Notes under the pieces: model-generated
The model's database searches: none
What the model saw: only the letters and a program-made list of their open reading frames with translations
What the model was told of the DNA's origin: nothing
Part shown: piece after piece, positions 8,819 to 17,010 of the stretch
How the letters are laid out: the number at the start of each line of letters is the position of its first letter
How positions within the stretch are numbered: position 1 is the first letter of the stretch
DNA from: Chitinophagaceae bacterium T5-Br10_B2g13
Lineage (GTDB): Bacteria > Bacteroidota > Rhodothermia > Balneolales > Balneolaceae
NCBI GenBank assembly: GCA_001564065.1
Contig: LKNA01000009.1
Location: 1-62,448 of the forward strand
Direction of reading: 5' to 3'
DNA: 62,448 bases
Program-made: the position numbers and the translations under genes

Positions 8819-9784
8819 ATGCAATATCTCGATTTTGAACAGCCCATTGCCGATTTAGAAAAGAAAATAGATGAACTGCAGGAGATCTCTGTTGATGATA
8901 AAGTTCTTCAGCCTGAGATTGATCGTCTCCGAAAAAAGGCGGATCAGCTGCGTGAGTCCATTTTTACCAATCTGACACGCTGGCAAAGGGTACAGCTTGC
9001 ACGTCATCCTGAACGTCCATATACGCTGGATTACATTGAGAGAATAACGGATGATTTTATTGAGCTTCACGGAGATCGCTATCACTCTGACGATAAAGCG
9101 ATTGTAGGCGGTTTTGCCACTATAGATGGGCAGTCGGTTATGATTATGGGGCATCAGAAGGGACGCGACACAAAAAGCCGTCAGTACAGAAATTTTGGAA
9201 TGGCCAATCCCGAGGGATACAGAAAAGCATACCGACTGATGAAGCTGGCCGAGAAGTTTGGTATACCTGTAGTAACACTGCTCGATACACCCGGCGCTTA
9301 TCCGGGGCTGGAAGCTGAAGAGCGTGGACAGGCGGAAGCAATTGCTAAAAACCTGAAAATGATGGCCGTTCTTGAAGTGCCTATTGTAGGTATTGTAATC
9401 GGTGAGGGAGCCAGTGGTGGTGCTATCGGTATCGGAATGGGGAACGAGGTATACATGATGGAAAATACGTGGTACTCAGTGATTGCTCCGGAGTCATGTT
9501 CATCGATTTTATGGAAAACATGGGATTATAAGGAGCAGGCAGCCTCAGCTCTCAAACCAACAGCTAAAGATCTGCTTGAACTTAAAGTGATTGACGGTAT
9601 TATTCCTGAACCGCTTGGCGGAGCACATCGCAATTATGGGTTGGCAGCTGAAGAGGTGAAAAAACAGATTCTCAAGAGCCTCAAAAAGCTGAATAAGTTA
9701 AAGGTTGATAAGCTGATTGATCAGCGACTTGAAAAATACGCTTCCATGGGTGCCTGGGAAACGGCATCAGCCAAAAAGGATTAA
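8819..9784 (+). CDS. accA: acetyl-CoA carboxylase carboxyltransferase subunit alpha
   Basis: 321 residues from the ATG at 8819 (an upstream TTG at 8810 adds only MIV). The family start [20 protein letters not shown], the [15 protein letters not shown] segment, [27 protein letters not shown] and [15 protein letters not shown] are all present. AccA pairs with AccD to transfer carboxyl from biotin-AccB to acetyl-CoA, giving malonyl-CoA for fatty acid synthesis. AccD, AccB and AccC are not in the window. Length is standard. The next gene starts 5 bases after the stop. Confidence 0.96.
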   Translation: MQYLDFEQPIADLEKKIDELQEISVDDKVLQPEIDRLRKKADQLRESIFTNLTRWQRVQLARHPERPYTLDYIERITDDFIELHGDRYHSDDKAIVGGFATIDGQSVMIMGHQKGRDTKSRQYRNFGMANPEGYRKAYRLMKLAEKFGIPVVTLLDTPGAYPGLEAEERGQAEAIAKNLKMMAVLEVPIVGIVIGEGASGGAIGIGMGNEVYMMENTWYSVIAPESCSSILWKTWDYKEQAASALKPTAKDLLELKVIDGIIPEPLGGAHRNYGLAAEEVKKQILKSLKKLNKLKVDKLIDQRLEKYASMGAWETASAKKD

Positions 9785-9789
9785 ATTAG

Positions 9790-10230
9790 ATGATTAACCT
9801 TCCGGAAAAAGATCCGGTATTACGCTATCAACATCTGCTCCGAAGCAGATATAGTGAAACGGATCAAATGGGTTATGTCTACTATGGCCGGTATCTTGAG
9901 TTTTTTGAAGTGGCACGTACAGAAATGATCCGCTCTCTTGGTTTCTCCTATAAAAAGCTTGAAGAGGAGGGCGTAATGTTGCCGGTGACCTATTCTCAGA
10001 TCGAATATAAATCTCCCATTTTCTATGATGAGGAGATGAGAATTGAGATTTCAGTTTTTGATAAACCCCTTGTTCGGCTGGAAACCTTTTATCGGATTTT
10101 TACTGAGCGGCAGGATACGCCTCATGTTTTGGGACAGGTAAATCTCTGTTTTGCCGACAGTACTACCCGCCGTCCCTGTAAAGCACCGGATCATTTTTTG
10201 ATGCATCTGGAGAATCAAGCCAATGAATGA
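9790..10230 (+). CDS. YbgC/FadM-type acyl-CoA thioesterase (hotdog fold)
   Basis: 146 residues with the 4HBT signature RSRYSETDQMGYVYYGRYLE, where D25 is the expected catalytic acid, then FFEVARTEMIRSLGFSY. These single hotdog-domain enzymes hydrolyse short or medium acyl-CoA thioesters in the cytoplasm. Placement directly behind accA (5 bases) is consistent with lipid metabolism. It ends with an ATGA overlap with the next gene. Confidence 0.88.
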   Translation: MINLPEKDPVLRYQHLLRSRYSETDQMGYVYYGRYLEFFEVARTEMIRSLGFSYKKLEEEGVMLPVTYSQIEYKSPIFYDEEMRIEISVFDKPLVRLETFYRIFTERQDTPHVLGQVNLCFADSTTRRPCKAPDHFLMHLENQANE

Positions 10231-10661
10231 AGTACAAATTACTATACACAGGTGTGCTCATAGCACTGAGTTTGATGGTGCTGTTCTCGCTGGGAAGTGG
10301 AATTTGGGGCGGAGAAGCCGGGGGGCATTGGACAGAACAGCTGTTCAGAGGTGTTTGCCATCAAATTCCCGACCGTACATTTGTCTTTATGGGAGAACTG
10401 ATGGCCGTAAATACCCGGTGTTTCGGAATTTTTTTGGGTCTTTTAACAGGTTGGGGGCTTATTCCGCTGCTTAAAAACAGGGTATTTAAAAAAAAGTGGC
10501 CATTAGCCTGTCTTTTGTTTGCAGGCTTACTTCAAATCATCGATTATTCAGGCAACTTATTTTTACTGTGGGAAAATACAAACAGCTCTCGGTTTTTACT
10601 GGGTCTCCCTCTCGGGATGTTCAGTTCAATCGTAATTGCTGATCTTTTTCAATCAACTTAA
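10227..10661 (+). CDS. DUF2085 membrane protein
   Basis: 144 residues, three to four predicted membrane segments. DUF2085 landmarks are clear: FRGVCHQIPDRTF (Cys44) and NTRCFGIFLG (Cys65); the two cysteines and His are the family's invariant residues and might bind a metal or a thiol-linked group, though function is unknown. The start codon overlaps the stop of the thioesterase gene (ATGA), so it belongs to the accA transcript. Confidence 0.85.
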   Translation: MKYKLLYTGVLIALSLMVLFSLGSGIWGGEAGGHWTEQLFRGVCHQIPDRTFVFMGELMAVNTRCFGIFLGLLTGWGLIPLLKNRVFKKKWPLACLLFAGLLQIIDYSGNLFLLWENTNSSRFLLGLPLGMFSSIVIADLFQST

Positions 10662-10674
10662 AAACGGGACTATT

Positions 10675-11262
10675 ATGGAAATGGAAGAGGTAAATCAGGA
10701 ACAGGGGAATTCATTTAGCTTTAGCGCATATTGGCCTTCTATAGCTATTGTAGGTGCAATATTTAGCTTGATAAGCTTTGTGATTGGGCTCTACTTCGGA
10801 TATCAGCAAATTAATTCGGAACCCACGGGATCTTTTATATCTCCCATCATGATTAGCAGCGGAGTTATCTGCCTTGCAACGGCCTTTGCCGGAATGCTCG
10901 CAGTATGGCACTACACCAAAGAGGTGAGTCCATTTATGAAATTGGGACAGGGTGCACTGGTGGGATTTTTAACCGGGGCAGCTATTGTAATTTTCAGCAC
11001 TGTTTTAAATGAATTATGGCTTCTGATTGATCCGGAATACACGGAAAAACTAATTGAGGCAACGATTGCAAATGTTGAAGCAATGGATCTGCCAGCAGAT
11101 GCAAGAGACGATATGGTGGACGCAATGGCTCAGTCGATGAGAGATCAGTCTTTCTTGAGGCAGCTCTTTATCGGTATTCCGGTGCCGGGTCTGCTGAATA
11201 TGGGTACCGCCATGATTGGAGTTAAGCTATTTGCGAAAAAAGAAGACGAGATTAGTTTCTAA
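10675..11262 (+). CDS. DUF4199-like membrane protein
   Basis: 195 residues from the ATG at 10675 (a second ATG at 10681 is possible). Four hydrophobic segments: about 12-35, 50-70, 82-105 and near 165-185, with an acidic loop between segments three and four. The layout matches DUF4199, a common Bacteroidota family without known function. It is separated from DUF2085 by 13 bases and from the CPBP gene by 4, so it is inside the same operon. Confidence 0.72.
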   Translation: MEMEEVNQEQGNSFSFSAYWPSIAIVGAIFSLISFVIGLYFGYQQINSEPTGSFISPIMISSGVICLATAFAGMLAVWHYTKEVSPFMKLGQGALVGFLTGAAIVIFSTVLNELWLLIDPEYTEKLIEATIANVEAMDLPADARDDMVDAMAQSMRDQSFLRQLFIGIPVPGLLNMGTAMIGVKLFAKKEDEISF

Positions 11263-11266
11263 ATAT

Positions 11267-12196
11267 ATGTCTAAAGATTCATCGGGTAACTCATTTTCAA
11301 AATTAGAAATACAATCCTGGGCAGAGCGTAACGGTTTTGCAGATTGGGCTGTAGCACTCATCTGGCTGATTGTAGCGTTTGTTATGTTTCAGGTTACAGC
11401 GGGAGTAATTTTCTTCGCACTCCTTCTGGCTTTTGGAGAAATTTCTTCGGCAGCCGAAGTGGAACAGGTGCTGCATAATCATCTGGACCTGCTTTTTATC
11501 GGTAATTCTACCGGGCAGATTGTATTTCTTGGAGCCGCAACGTTTTTAATTACCCGGCTCCATCTCAGGGAGGAGGGGGTAGCTCAGTTTTTAAGGCTTC
11601 GATGGAAGCAGGATACACCTACCTATATTTTATTAGGTGCACTTTTAATCGTGGTTGTTCAACCTATTATACTTTATCTGGGTTACTTCAACTCGCTGTT
11701 ACCGATACCTGAGTCATGGACGGATCTGCAGGTTTCGCAGTATGAGATGTTTGAGCAATTTCTAAAAACAGATGGAATCCTTTGGTTTGGTCTTTTCCAT
11801 ATTGCACTGGTTCCGGCAGTTTGTGAAGAGGTACTGTTCAGAGGCTATATATTCAGGGCTTTTCAGAGAAGCTGGGGGATTCTATTGGCAATCATTTTCT
11901 CGGGTCTTGTATTCGGTATGTTCCATCTGCAGGTCCCAAATCTTCTTCCGCTGGCTTCACTGGGAATTTTGCTTGCGGCTATGACATGGTTGAGCCGAAG
12001 CATCTGGCCGGCTGTTGTTGCGCATTTTGTGAATAATGGGGGAGCTGTTTTGTTAGCTACTACCTATCCTGAACTCGCATTCGGTGATGTAACGGCAGAA
12101 ACCCTGCCATCGGTTTGGTTGTTACTGGCCAGTATTATTTTAACGGCCGGTGTAATTTATGCAATGATCTATCGAACAGAAGCTATTCTGGAGTAA
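11267..12196 (+). CDS. CPBP-family intramembrane metalloprotease
   Basis: 309 residues from the ATG at 11267; the open frame extends further upstream but into the previous gene. It has about eight membrane segments and the complete CPBP (Rce1/Abi) motifs: CEEVLFRGYIFR (E187, E188, R192), FGMFH (H220) and AHFVNN (H253, N257). The family cleaves membrane substrates such as prenylated peptides, anti-sigma factors or bacteriocin precursors; the substrate here is unknown. Position between DUF4199 and a DUF2007 protein in an envelope-lipid operon hints at membrane maintenance. Confidence 0.88.
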   Translation: MSKDSSGNSFSKLEIQSWAERNGFADWAVALIWLIVAFVMFQVTAGVIFFALLLAFGEISSAAEVEQVLHNHLDLLFIGNSTGQIVFLGAATFLITRLHLREEGVAQFLRLRWKQDTPTYILLGALLIVVVQPIILYLGYFNSLLPIPESWTDLQVSQYEMFEQFLKTDGILWFGLFHIALVPAVCEEVLFRGYIFRAFQRSWGILLAIIFSGLVFGMFHLQVPNLLPLASLGILLAAMTWLSRSIWPAVVAHFVNNGGAVLLATTYPELAFGDVTAETLPSVWLLLASIILTAGVIYAMIYRTEAILE

Positions 12197-12199
12197 GCC

Positions 12200-12487
12200 A
12201 TGCTTAAAAATTCTGAACCAAATAAATTTGATAACTGGGTGTGTATTCTGGAAAGAGGCACTGAGTATGAAGTTCAGATGGCTAAAAACTATCTGAACAG
12301 CCTTCAGATACCATCCAATATTTTATCAAAAAGAGATCGATCCTACAGCCTCAATATTGGCGAAATGTCGATGGTGTATCTATATGTCCCTAAGGAGTTT
12401 GAAGATGAGGCTCGTGAAGCTTTGGCCGAACTTGATGAAGATGCATCAGAAGAAGAGGATAATGAGGATAAGGAGGATGAATCTTGA
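12200..12487 (+). CDS. DUF2007-type putative signal-transducing protein
   Basis: 95 residues with a compact ferredoxin-like pattern (VCILERGTEYEVQMAKNYLN followed by SLNIGEMSMVYLYVPKEFEDEAREAL) and a strongly acidic tail. DUF2007 proteins resemble PII-like small domains and have no established function. The gene lies 3 bases after the CPBP gene and its stop overlaps the TTG start of cdsA by 4 bases, so it is probably translationally coupled to cdsA. Confidence 0.75.
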   Translation: MLKNSEPNKFDNWVCILERGTEYEVQMAKNYLNSLQIPSNILSKRDRSYSLNIGEMSMVYLYVPKEFEDEAREALAELDEDASEEEDNEDKEDES

Positions 12488-13284
12488 GTGAATTAGCAAA
12501 ACGTGTTTTAGTAGGGATTCCGGCTGCCGCACTGTTTATCTGGCTGATCTGGCTTGGGGGAGGTGCGTTTCAAATTGCTATTTTTGCAATACTGCTGCTT
12601 ACGGTATGGGAAGTTCATAGAATGATGCAGCAGACCGGATTTGGTGACTATTTTCCACTTTCGCTGATCTTGGTACTGTTGGTCTGGAACCCCGATTTTG
12701 TTCCGCAGTGGTTAAGTATATCCGTTGCCGCTGCTGCAACTCTGCTAACCGTAATAGCGGTAATAAGTAAACGATCTGAAATATCCGTAAGGTGGTTGTC
12801 TACTCTATTTACAGGTGTATATCCGGCAGTGGGTTTTGCGATGCTTGTTAATATCAGAGAGCTTGGTAGTTCTATTGAAGGGTTTTGGCTTACAATGACT
12901 CTGATGCTGATGATCTGGGGAAATGATGTATTTGCCTATTTTGGCGGGAAATCTTTTGGTAAACACAAATTAGCACCAAAAATTAGTCCGAAGAAAACGT
13001 GGGAAGGATTTGGCTTCGGATTTCTGGGGGCCGCCGTTGGTTTTTTGATCGCATTTTATGCAGCAGAGGCTTATCCATTGCAGCTATGGGCTTTGGTGCC
13101 GGCAGTGTTGATCGTAAGTATTACAGGGCCGATTGGGGATATCTCCGCAAGCCGGATAAAACGCATTGCAGGTGTAAAAGATTCCTCATCGATACTGCCC
13201 GGCCACGGTGGTTTTTTCGACCGGTTTGACTCAATGATTCTGGCAGCACCATTTTTGTTCTTCTTTTTTTATGCACTCCTGTAA
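12484..13284 (+). CDS. cdsA: phosphatidate cytidylyltransferase
   Basis: 266 residues, about eight membrane segments, with the CdsA signature SRIKRIAGVKDSSSILPGHG followed by GFFDRFDS near the C-terminus. The enzyme makes CDP-diacylglycerol from phosphatidate and CTP in the inner membrane, the branch point of phospholipid synthesis. The start is TTG at 12484, which forms a TTGA overlap with the DUF2007 gene; the first residues MSELAKRVLVGIPAA fit a CdsA N-terminus, so this start is preferred. Confidence 0.94.
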   Translation: MSELAKRVLVGIPAAALFIWLIWLGGGAFQIAIFAILLLTVWEVHRMMQQTGFGDYFPLSLILVLLVWNPDFVPQWLSISVAAAATLLTVIAVISKRSEISVRWLSTLFTGVYPAVGFAMLVNIRELGSSIEGFWLTMTLMLMIWGNDVFAYFGGKSFGKHKLAPKISPKKTWEGFGFGFLGAAVGFLIAFYAAEAYPLQLWALVPAVLIVSITGPIGDISASRIKRIAGVKDSSSILPGHGGFFDRFDSMILAAPFLFFFFYALL

Positions 13285-13327
13285 TCAATTGGATTGATCT
13301 GTTGTCCCAAATTGTTTGGTAATTACT

Positions 13328-14230
13328 ATGGAAGGAAAAAATATTTTAATAACGGGTGGGACAGGGTTTGTGGGAAGTTACCTGCGGACAGAACTGCTAA
13401 AGCAAGGCAATTACTTAACTATTGTTACCCGATCTCCTGAGTCCTATAAATCTGAGCAAGCCAAAAATCAAAAGTTTATCACTATTGATGAGGTTTCTGA
13501 TGTAATGGAATCAATCGATGTAGTGATTAATCTTGCAGGTGAAAATCTTTTTGGCCAGCGATGGACAGAAACAGTTAAAAAGAAAATTTACGATAGTCGG
13601 ATTTCAACGACCCGTGCTTTGGTTGAAGCTATCGAAGCATCGAATAAAAGACCGGATGTATTTATATCAGCTTCGGGAATTAATTATTACGAACCTGCCG
13701 GTGACGATGTTATTACTGAGGGTAGTAAAGCAGCTGACGATTTTCTCGCAAAGGTGTGTAAGGATTGGGAAAATGAAGCAAAAAAAGCAAGAGATCTCGG
13801 CGTTCGTGTCGTGATATCCAGATTTGGGATTGTTCTTGAAATAGATGGAGGAGTCATTGAAAAAATGAAACTTCCTTTTTCGTTATTTGCAGGTGGTGCG
13901 ATTGGCCCCGGCACTCAGTATCTGTCCTGGATACATATGAAAGATCTTTGCAATTCAGTCGTGTTTGCGGTAGAAAATGAAGAGATTAACGATGTTTTTA
14001 ATGCTACTGCACCAGAACCGGTAACAATGAATGAGTTCGCAAAGGCAATGGGGCGTGTGATGAACAGGCCTTCCTTATTCAGGGTGCCGGAATTCGTTCT
14101 GGATATCGCCCTTGGCGAAGCCGCTGCACCGGTTGTTTCAAGCCTGAATGTACAGCCAAAAGTATTGCAGAAAGCAGGCTTTAAATTTGAATTTGAGGAC
14201 CTGGAAACAGCACTGGGAGATATTCTTTAA
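13328..14230 (+). CDS. TIGR01777-family NAD-dependent epimerase/oxidoreductase (YfcH-like)
   Basis: 300 residues from the ATG at 13328. N-terminal Rossmann motif ITGGTGFVGSYL, then VINLAGENLFGQRW, STTRALVEAI, SASGINYY and the C-terminal DUF1731 region FRVPEFVLDIALGEAA, ending with VLQKAGFKFEFEDLETAL. This is the extended-SDR subgroup called TIGR01777/YfcH, related to plant SulA; physiological substrate unknown. It closes the plus-strand run and its 3' end faces the minus-strand lipoprotein gene across 6 bases. Confidence 0.88.
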   Translation: MEGKNILITGGTGFVGSYLRTELLKQGNYLTIVTRSPESYKSEQAKNQKFITIDEVSDVMESIDVVINLAGENLFGQRWTETVKKKIYDSRISTTRALVEAIEASNKRPDVFISASGINYYEPAGDDVITEGSKAADDFLAKVCKDWENEAKKARDLGVRVVISRFGIVLEIDGGVIEKMKLPFSLFAGGAIGPGTQYLSWIHMKDLCNSVVFAVENEEINDVFNATAPEPVTMNEFAKAMGRVMNRPSLFRVPEFVLDIALGEAAAPVVSSLNVQPKVLQKAGFKFEFEDLETALGDIL

Positions 14231-14236
14231 AATCTG

Positions 14237-16897
14237 TTATTCAGATTGACCTTCCATGCGGGTACTGATTATTGTCCAGGCTCTCAAACCCTCTCTTGTT
14301 TGGGCAACAATCTCTTTGTTTCCATCACCATTAATATCAACAATAATCGGGTAGTTCATTCCCGTAGTTGGCAAGTCTAAAAGTCTTCGGTTTGATATCA
14401 GATCCCATGCATAAAGTCGTCCAAATCCGGCAAGTGCTATTAAGTCCATTCTCTGATTGCCGCCAAGATCTGTAACAACCGGCGTGAAGCTATCTGAGGA
14501 AGGTTGCCCCATGCTTTGTGTAAAGATCAATCTGCCGTTGCTATCATAAAGGAATAGCGAACCATTTCCTGCCTGGGTTAGTACAAAGTCATCACGAATA
14601 AGCTCATCGTCAACACGGACCATCAGGTTGTAACTTTTCGGTGTTGCATTCATCGATGTGTTGGATACCTGAACTGACTGGACAAAAAGCGAATCAGACG
14701 AGTGTGTAACTGAGAGCGAATCGGTAAATAGAGAATCCCTTCCAACAGCGTACAGGTTGCCATCGTACCCGGCGCCCATAATGTGGTTTTTAAATTTCGA
14801 TGGTGCTCCATGAATCTGTGTGGGTAAAAACACCGGGAATCCACTTCGTCTCTGACCATTTATAGCCCAGGCGTGAAGGGTGTTTTCGGAATAGACAAAT
14901 AGTGAGCGCTGTCCCAAATAGATATCTATGAATGGTTTTTCAGTTACAATGGAGTTGGTGTTTTGCGGCCAGCCGTTTATGGCTTGTCCGCGTGAATTCA
15001 GAATGTGCAGATTTCGATCGTTAGTTCCGACAATTAACTCCGCAACACCGTTTCGGGTTACATCCTCAACTGTTAGCGGTGTGGTTATCGCTTCCTCCAG
15101 AATGATTGGGAAATTAGGAAGTGCAACACCTGAATTATTCCATGCATAAATTTTATTTCCGGCGGCCTGCAGTATTACGTTCTGATTGTTTCCGTACCAG
15201 TCATACACGACCGGCGGACCGACTGGTGTATCGGAACCGGTGGTTGTTTCGAGGACAGTAGTACCATCGGCAGCGAGAGCATAAACACTTCCCCGGTTGG
15301 TTGTAAAGACAACTTCATCACGGGCACTGCCGGTAATATCGGCCAATACAGATGGTCCGGTTATCTCAGCTCCACCCAATGGGAATATCCATCGTTCTCG
15401 GTAAGGCTGATCGATGGTTTCTCGCTCAAAAGATTGAAACTGAACCTTTAACTGATCGGATGAAACCAGTTCTGTGGTAATGACAAACTGATCAAGAGGA
15501 GAGAGTAGCGTATTAATGTTGTGCTGTGGGTATAGCCAGGGTTGTACAAATGTTCCAAATTGAGATGCATTCATAAAGAAGAGTGAGCTCAACGATGGAG
15601 AGAGTGTATTTTTTATATCCATGAAATCGTCGTCGTAGTACATTACCCGTCTTCGGCTTGCGTCGCCGCCGATACTTTCAGCCAGGCCTTTCCTGCTTGC
15701 CAGAGCGGCTACTTCGCCATAAACAGTTACGTAAAAATCAACCATAGGATTTAATTCGCTTCCAAATAGTTTGGCAAGCCAGCTGCTTTGAACTGCGAAT
15801 GTATTTCCATCGCGAAGGGCCAGATCTTCCTGAACCAGCCGGTTCAGCTCAGTTCGAATGGCTCCCGCATCATTAATTTTTCTCAGGTACAAAAACTCAC
15901 TGGCACTTTCAGCGCCGGACTCTGCAAAGGTGGCAAAAGCGAACTCATCTTCGAGAGCTCCAGAGATGTTTTGCCATATTGATAAATTGGTTTCTATAAA
16001 TCTGTCGATATCCGTATCTGTCTGCAGATCATCGGACGGCAGAGAGCGTGCTTGTAGCCGGTGGAGAGAGAAAGCTGCACTGTTCATAGGAATGTAGCGG
16101 TCCAGAGTGAACTCGCCGGAGGCTTGAGAAACCGATCGCAGCAGTGTGGAGCGGTCATTACCCAATTCCATATTGCCAGACATCCTCCAAACAGGATTTT
16201 CATTATCTATTTGATCAAATCGAAATGAAACGGGGCCGCCACCTGTGAATATTTTTTGCAGGTATGGCCTGTAGGTTACCTGAGCAACCTGCTGGATCCA
16301 GTTTTCCAGACTTTCCGTATTGGCAATAAAAGATCCGGGTGCAACTTGATCATCTGTTAACTCGATGGCATTTTGTTCGCCGGTTAGTGTGCGAATCATA
16401 CTTTCAATACCCAGACTCGACTCCGAAAAGATGAAATAATCTCCGTTTTCAAATGCAAACAAAACACGATCAGAGAGAAATAGTTTTTCGATTGTGTGTC
16501 CTTTAAAACGATATCTGTTCTGCTCAAACTCCAACTGATAACTATTAGTTAAGGCTTCAAACAGTTCAGGCTGAGCTTTAGATATCCAAACAGGTTGCCA
16601 ATCGTTGGCAGTATCGGTGTAAAACAGGGCGGCTTCGATAAGCACACCGTTATCTGCCTGTTCATTAATGGTGTTTATGAGCTGAATGGCTGATGGTGTG
16701 AGGTCATCCAAAAGAGGAATGTAGGAAGCCTCCATCAAATTAAGGATTGAGGTATTCTGCTCCGGTACTAAAATAAATGGAGTATCTGCAGGTACTAAAT
16801 CAGACCAGTGATCGGCCGATCTGTTTAAACAACCTGAGAGAATTACAAACGACAATAAAAGGATTGAAAGTCTTGAGAGTAGAGATTGATTAATCAC
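14237..16897 (-). CDS. large lipoprotein with C-terminal beta-propeller-like repeats
   Basis: 886 residues. A lipoprotein signal peptide ends LSGC (Cys23). The N-terminal half (about 30-500) has no motif I can name with confidence; it resembles DUF3352-like bacterial lipoproteins. The C-terminal part (about 520-880) has repeated FG-GAP/PQQ-like blades such as LADITGSARDEVVFTTNRGS, VEDVTRNGVAELIVGT and VDINGDGNKEIVAQT, forming a propeller. It is probably tethered to a periplasmic or outer membrane leaflet. Divergent from the BatA/VWA gene with 113 bases between, so the two may be co-regulated. No enzymatic role is evident. Confidence 0.75.
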   Translation of the reverse strand: MINQSLLSRLSILLLSFVILSGCLNRSADHWSDLVPADTPFILVPEQNTSILNLMEASYIPLLDDLTPSAIQLINTINEQADNGVLIEAALFYTDTANDWQPVWISKAQPELFEALTNSYQLEFEQNRYRFKGHTIEKLFLSDRVLFAFENGDYFIFSESSLGIESMIRTLTGEQNAIELTDDQVAPGSFIANTESLENWIQQVAQVTYRPYLQKIFTGGGPVSFRFDQIDNENPVWRMSGNMELGNDRSTLLRSVSQASGEFTLDRYIPMNSAAFSLHRLQARSLPSDDLQTDTDIDRFIETNLSIWQNISGALEDEFAFATFAESGAESASEFLYLRKINDAGAIRTELNRLVQEDLALRDGNTFAVQSSWLAKLFGSELNPMVDFYVTVYGEVAALASRKGLAESIGGDASRRRVMYYDDDFMDIKNTLSPSLSSLFFMNASQFGTFVQPWLYPQHNINTLLSPLDQFVITTELVSSDQLKVQFQSFERETIDQPYRERWIFPLGGAEITGPSVLADITGSARDEVVFTTNRGSVYALAADGTTVLETTTGSDTPVGPPVVYDWYGNNQNVILQAAGNKIYAWNNSGVALPNFPIILEEAITTPLTVEDVTRNGVAELIVGTNDRNLHILNSRGQAINGWPQNTNSIVTEKPFIDIYLGQRSLFVYSENTLHAWAINGQRRSGFPVFLPTQIHGAPSKFKNHIMGAGYDGNLYAVGRDSLFTDSLSVTHSSDSLFVQSVQVSNTSMNATPKSYNLMVRVDDELIRDDFVLTQAGNGSLFLYDSNGRLIFTQSMGQPSSDSFTPVVTDLGGNQRMDLIALAGFGRLYAWDLISNRRLLDLPTTGMNYPIIVDINGDGNKEIVAQTREGLRAWTIISTRMEGQSE

Positions 16898-16952
16898 TGC
16901 CTGGTCCGGGATAATATGTTTGTTCAGGATTGGTTAATACCATAGCTTAGTA

Positions 16953-16980
16953 CCCATTCGTTCGAAATGTTTCAAATGGG
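16953..16980. promoter_or_regulatory. imperfect 28-bp palindrome between divergent genes, candidate operator
   Basis: Outer arms CCCATT and AATGGG flank an inner GAAATGTTTC palindrome and a TTCGAA. It lies in the 113-base spacer between the large lipoprotein gene (minus) and the BatA/VWA gene (plus), 30 bases before the latter's ATG. An operator or overlapping divergent promoter element is possible; no regulator is known. Confidence 0.3.
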
Positions 16981-17010
16981 CAGGCTGTAAAGGTATAAAC
17001 TTTTCGTGTA

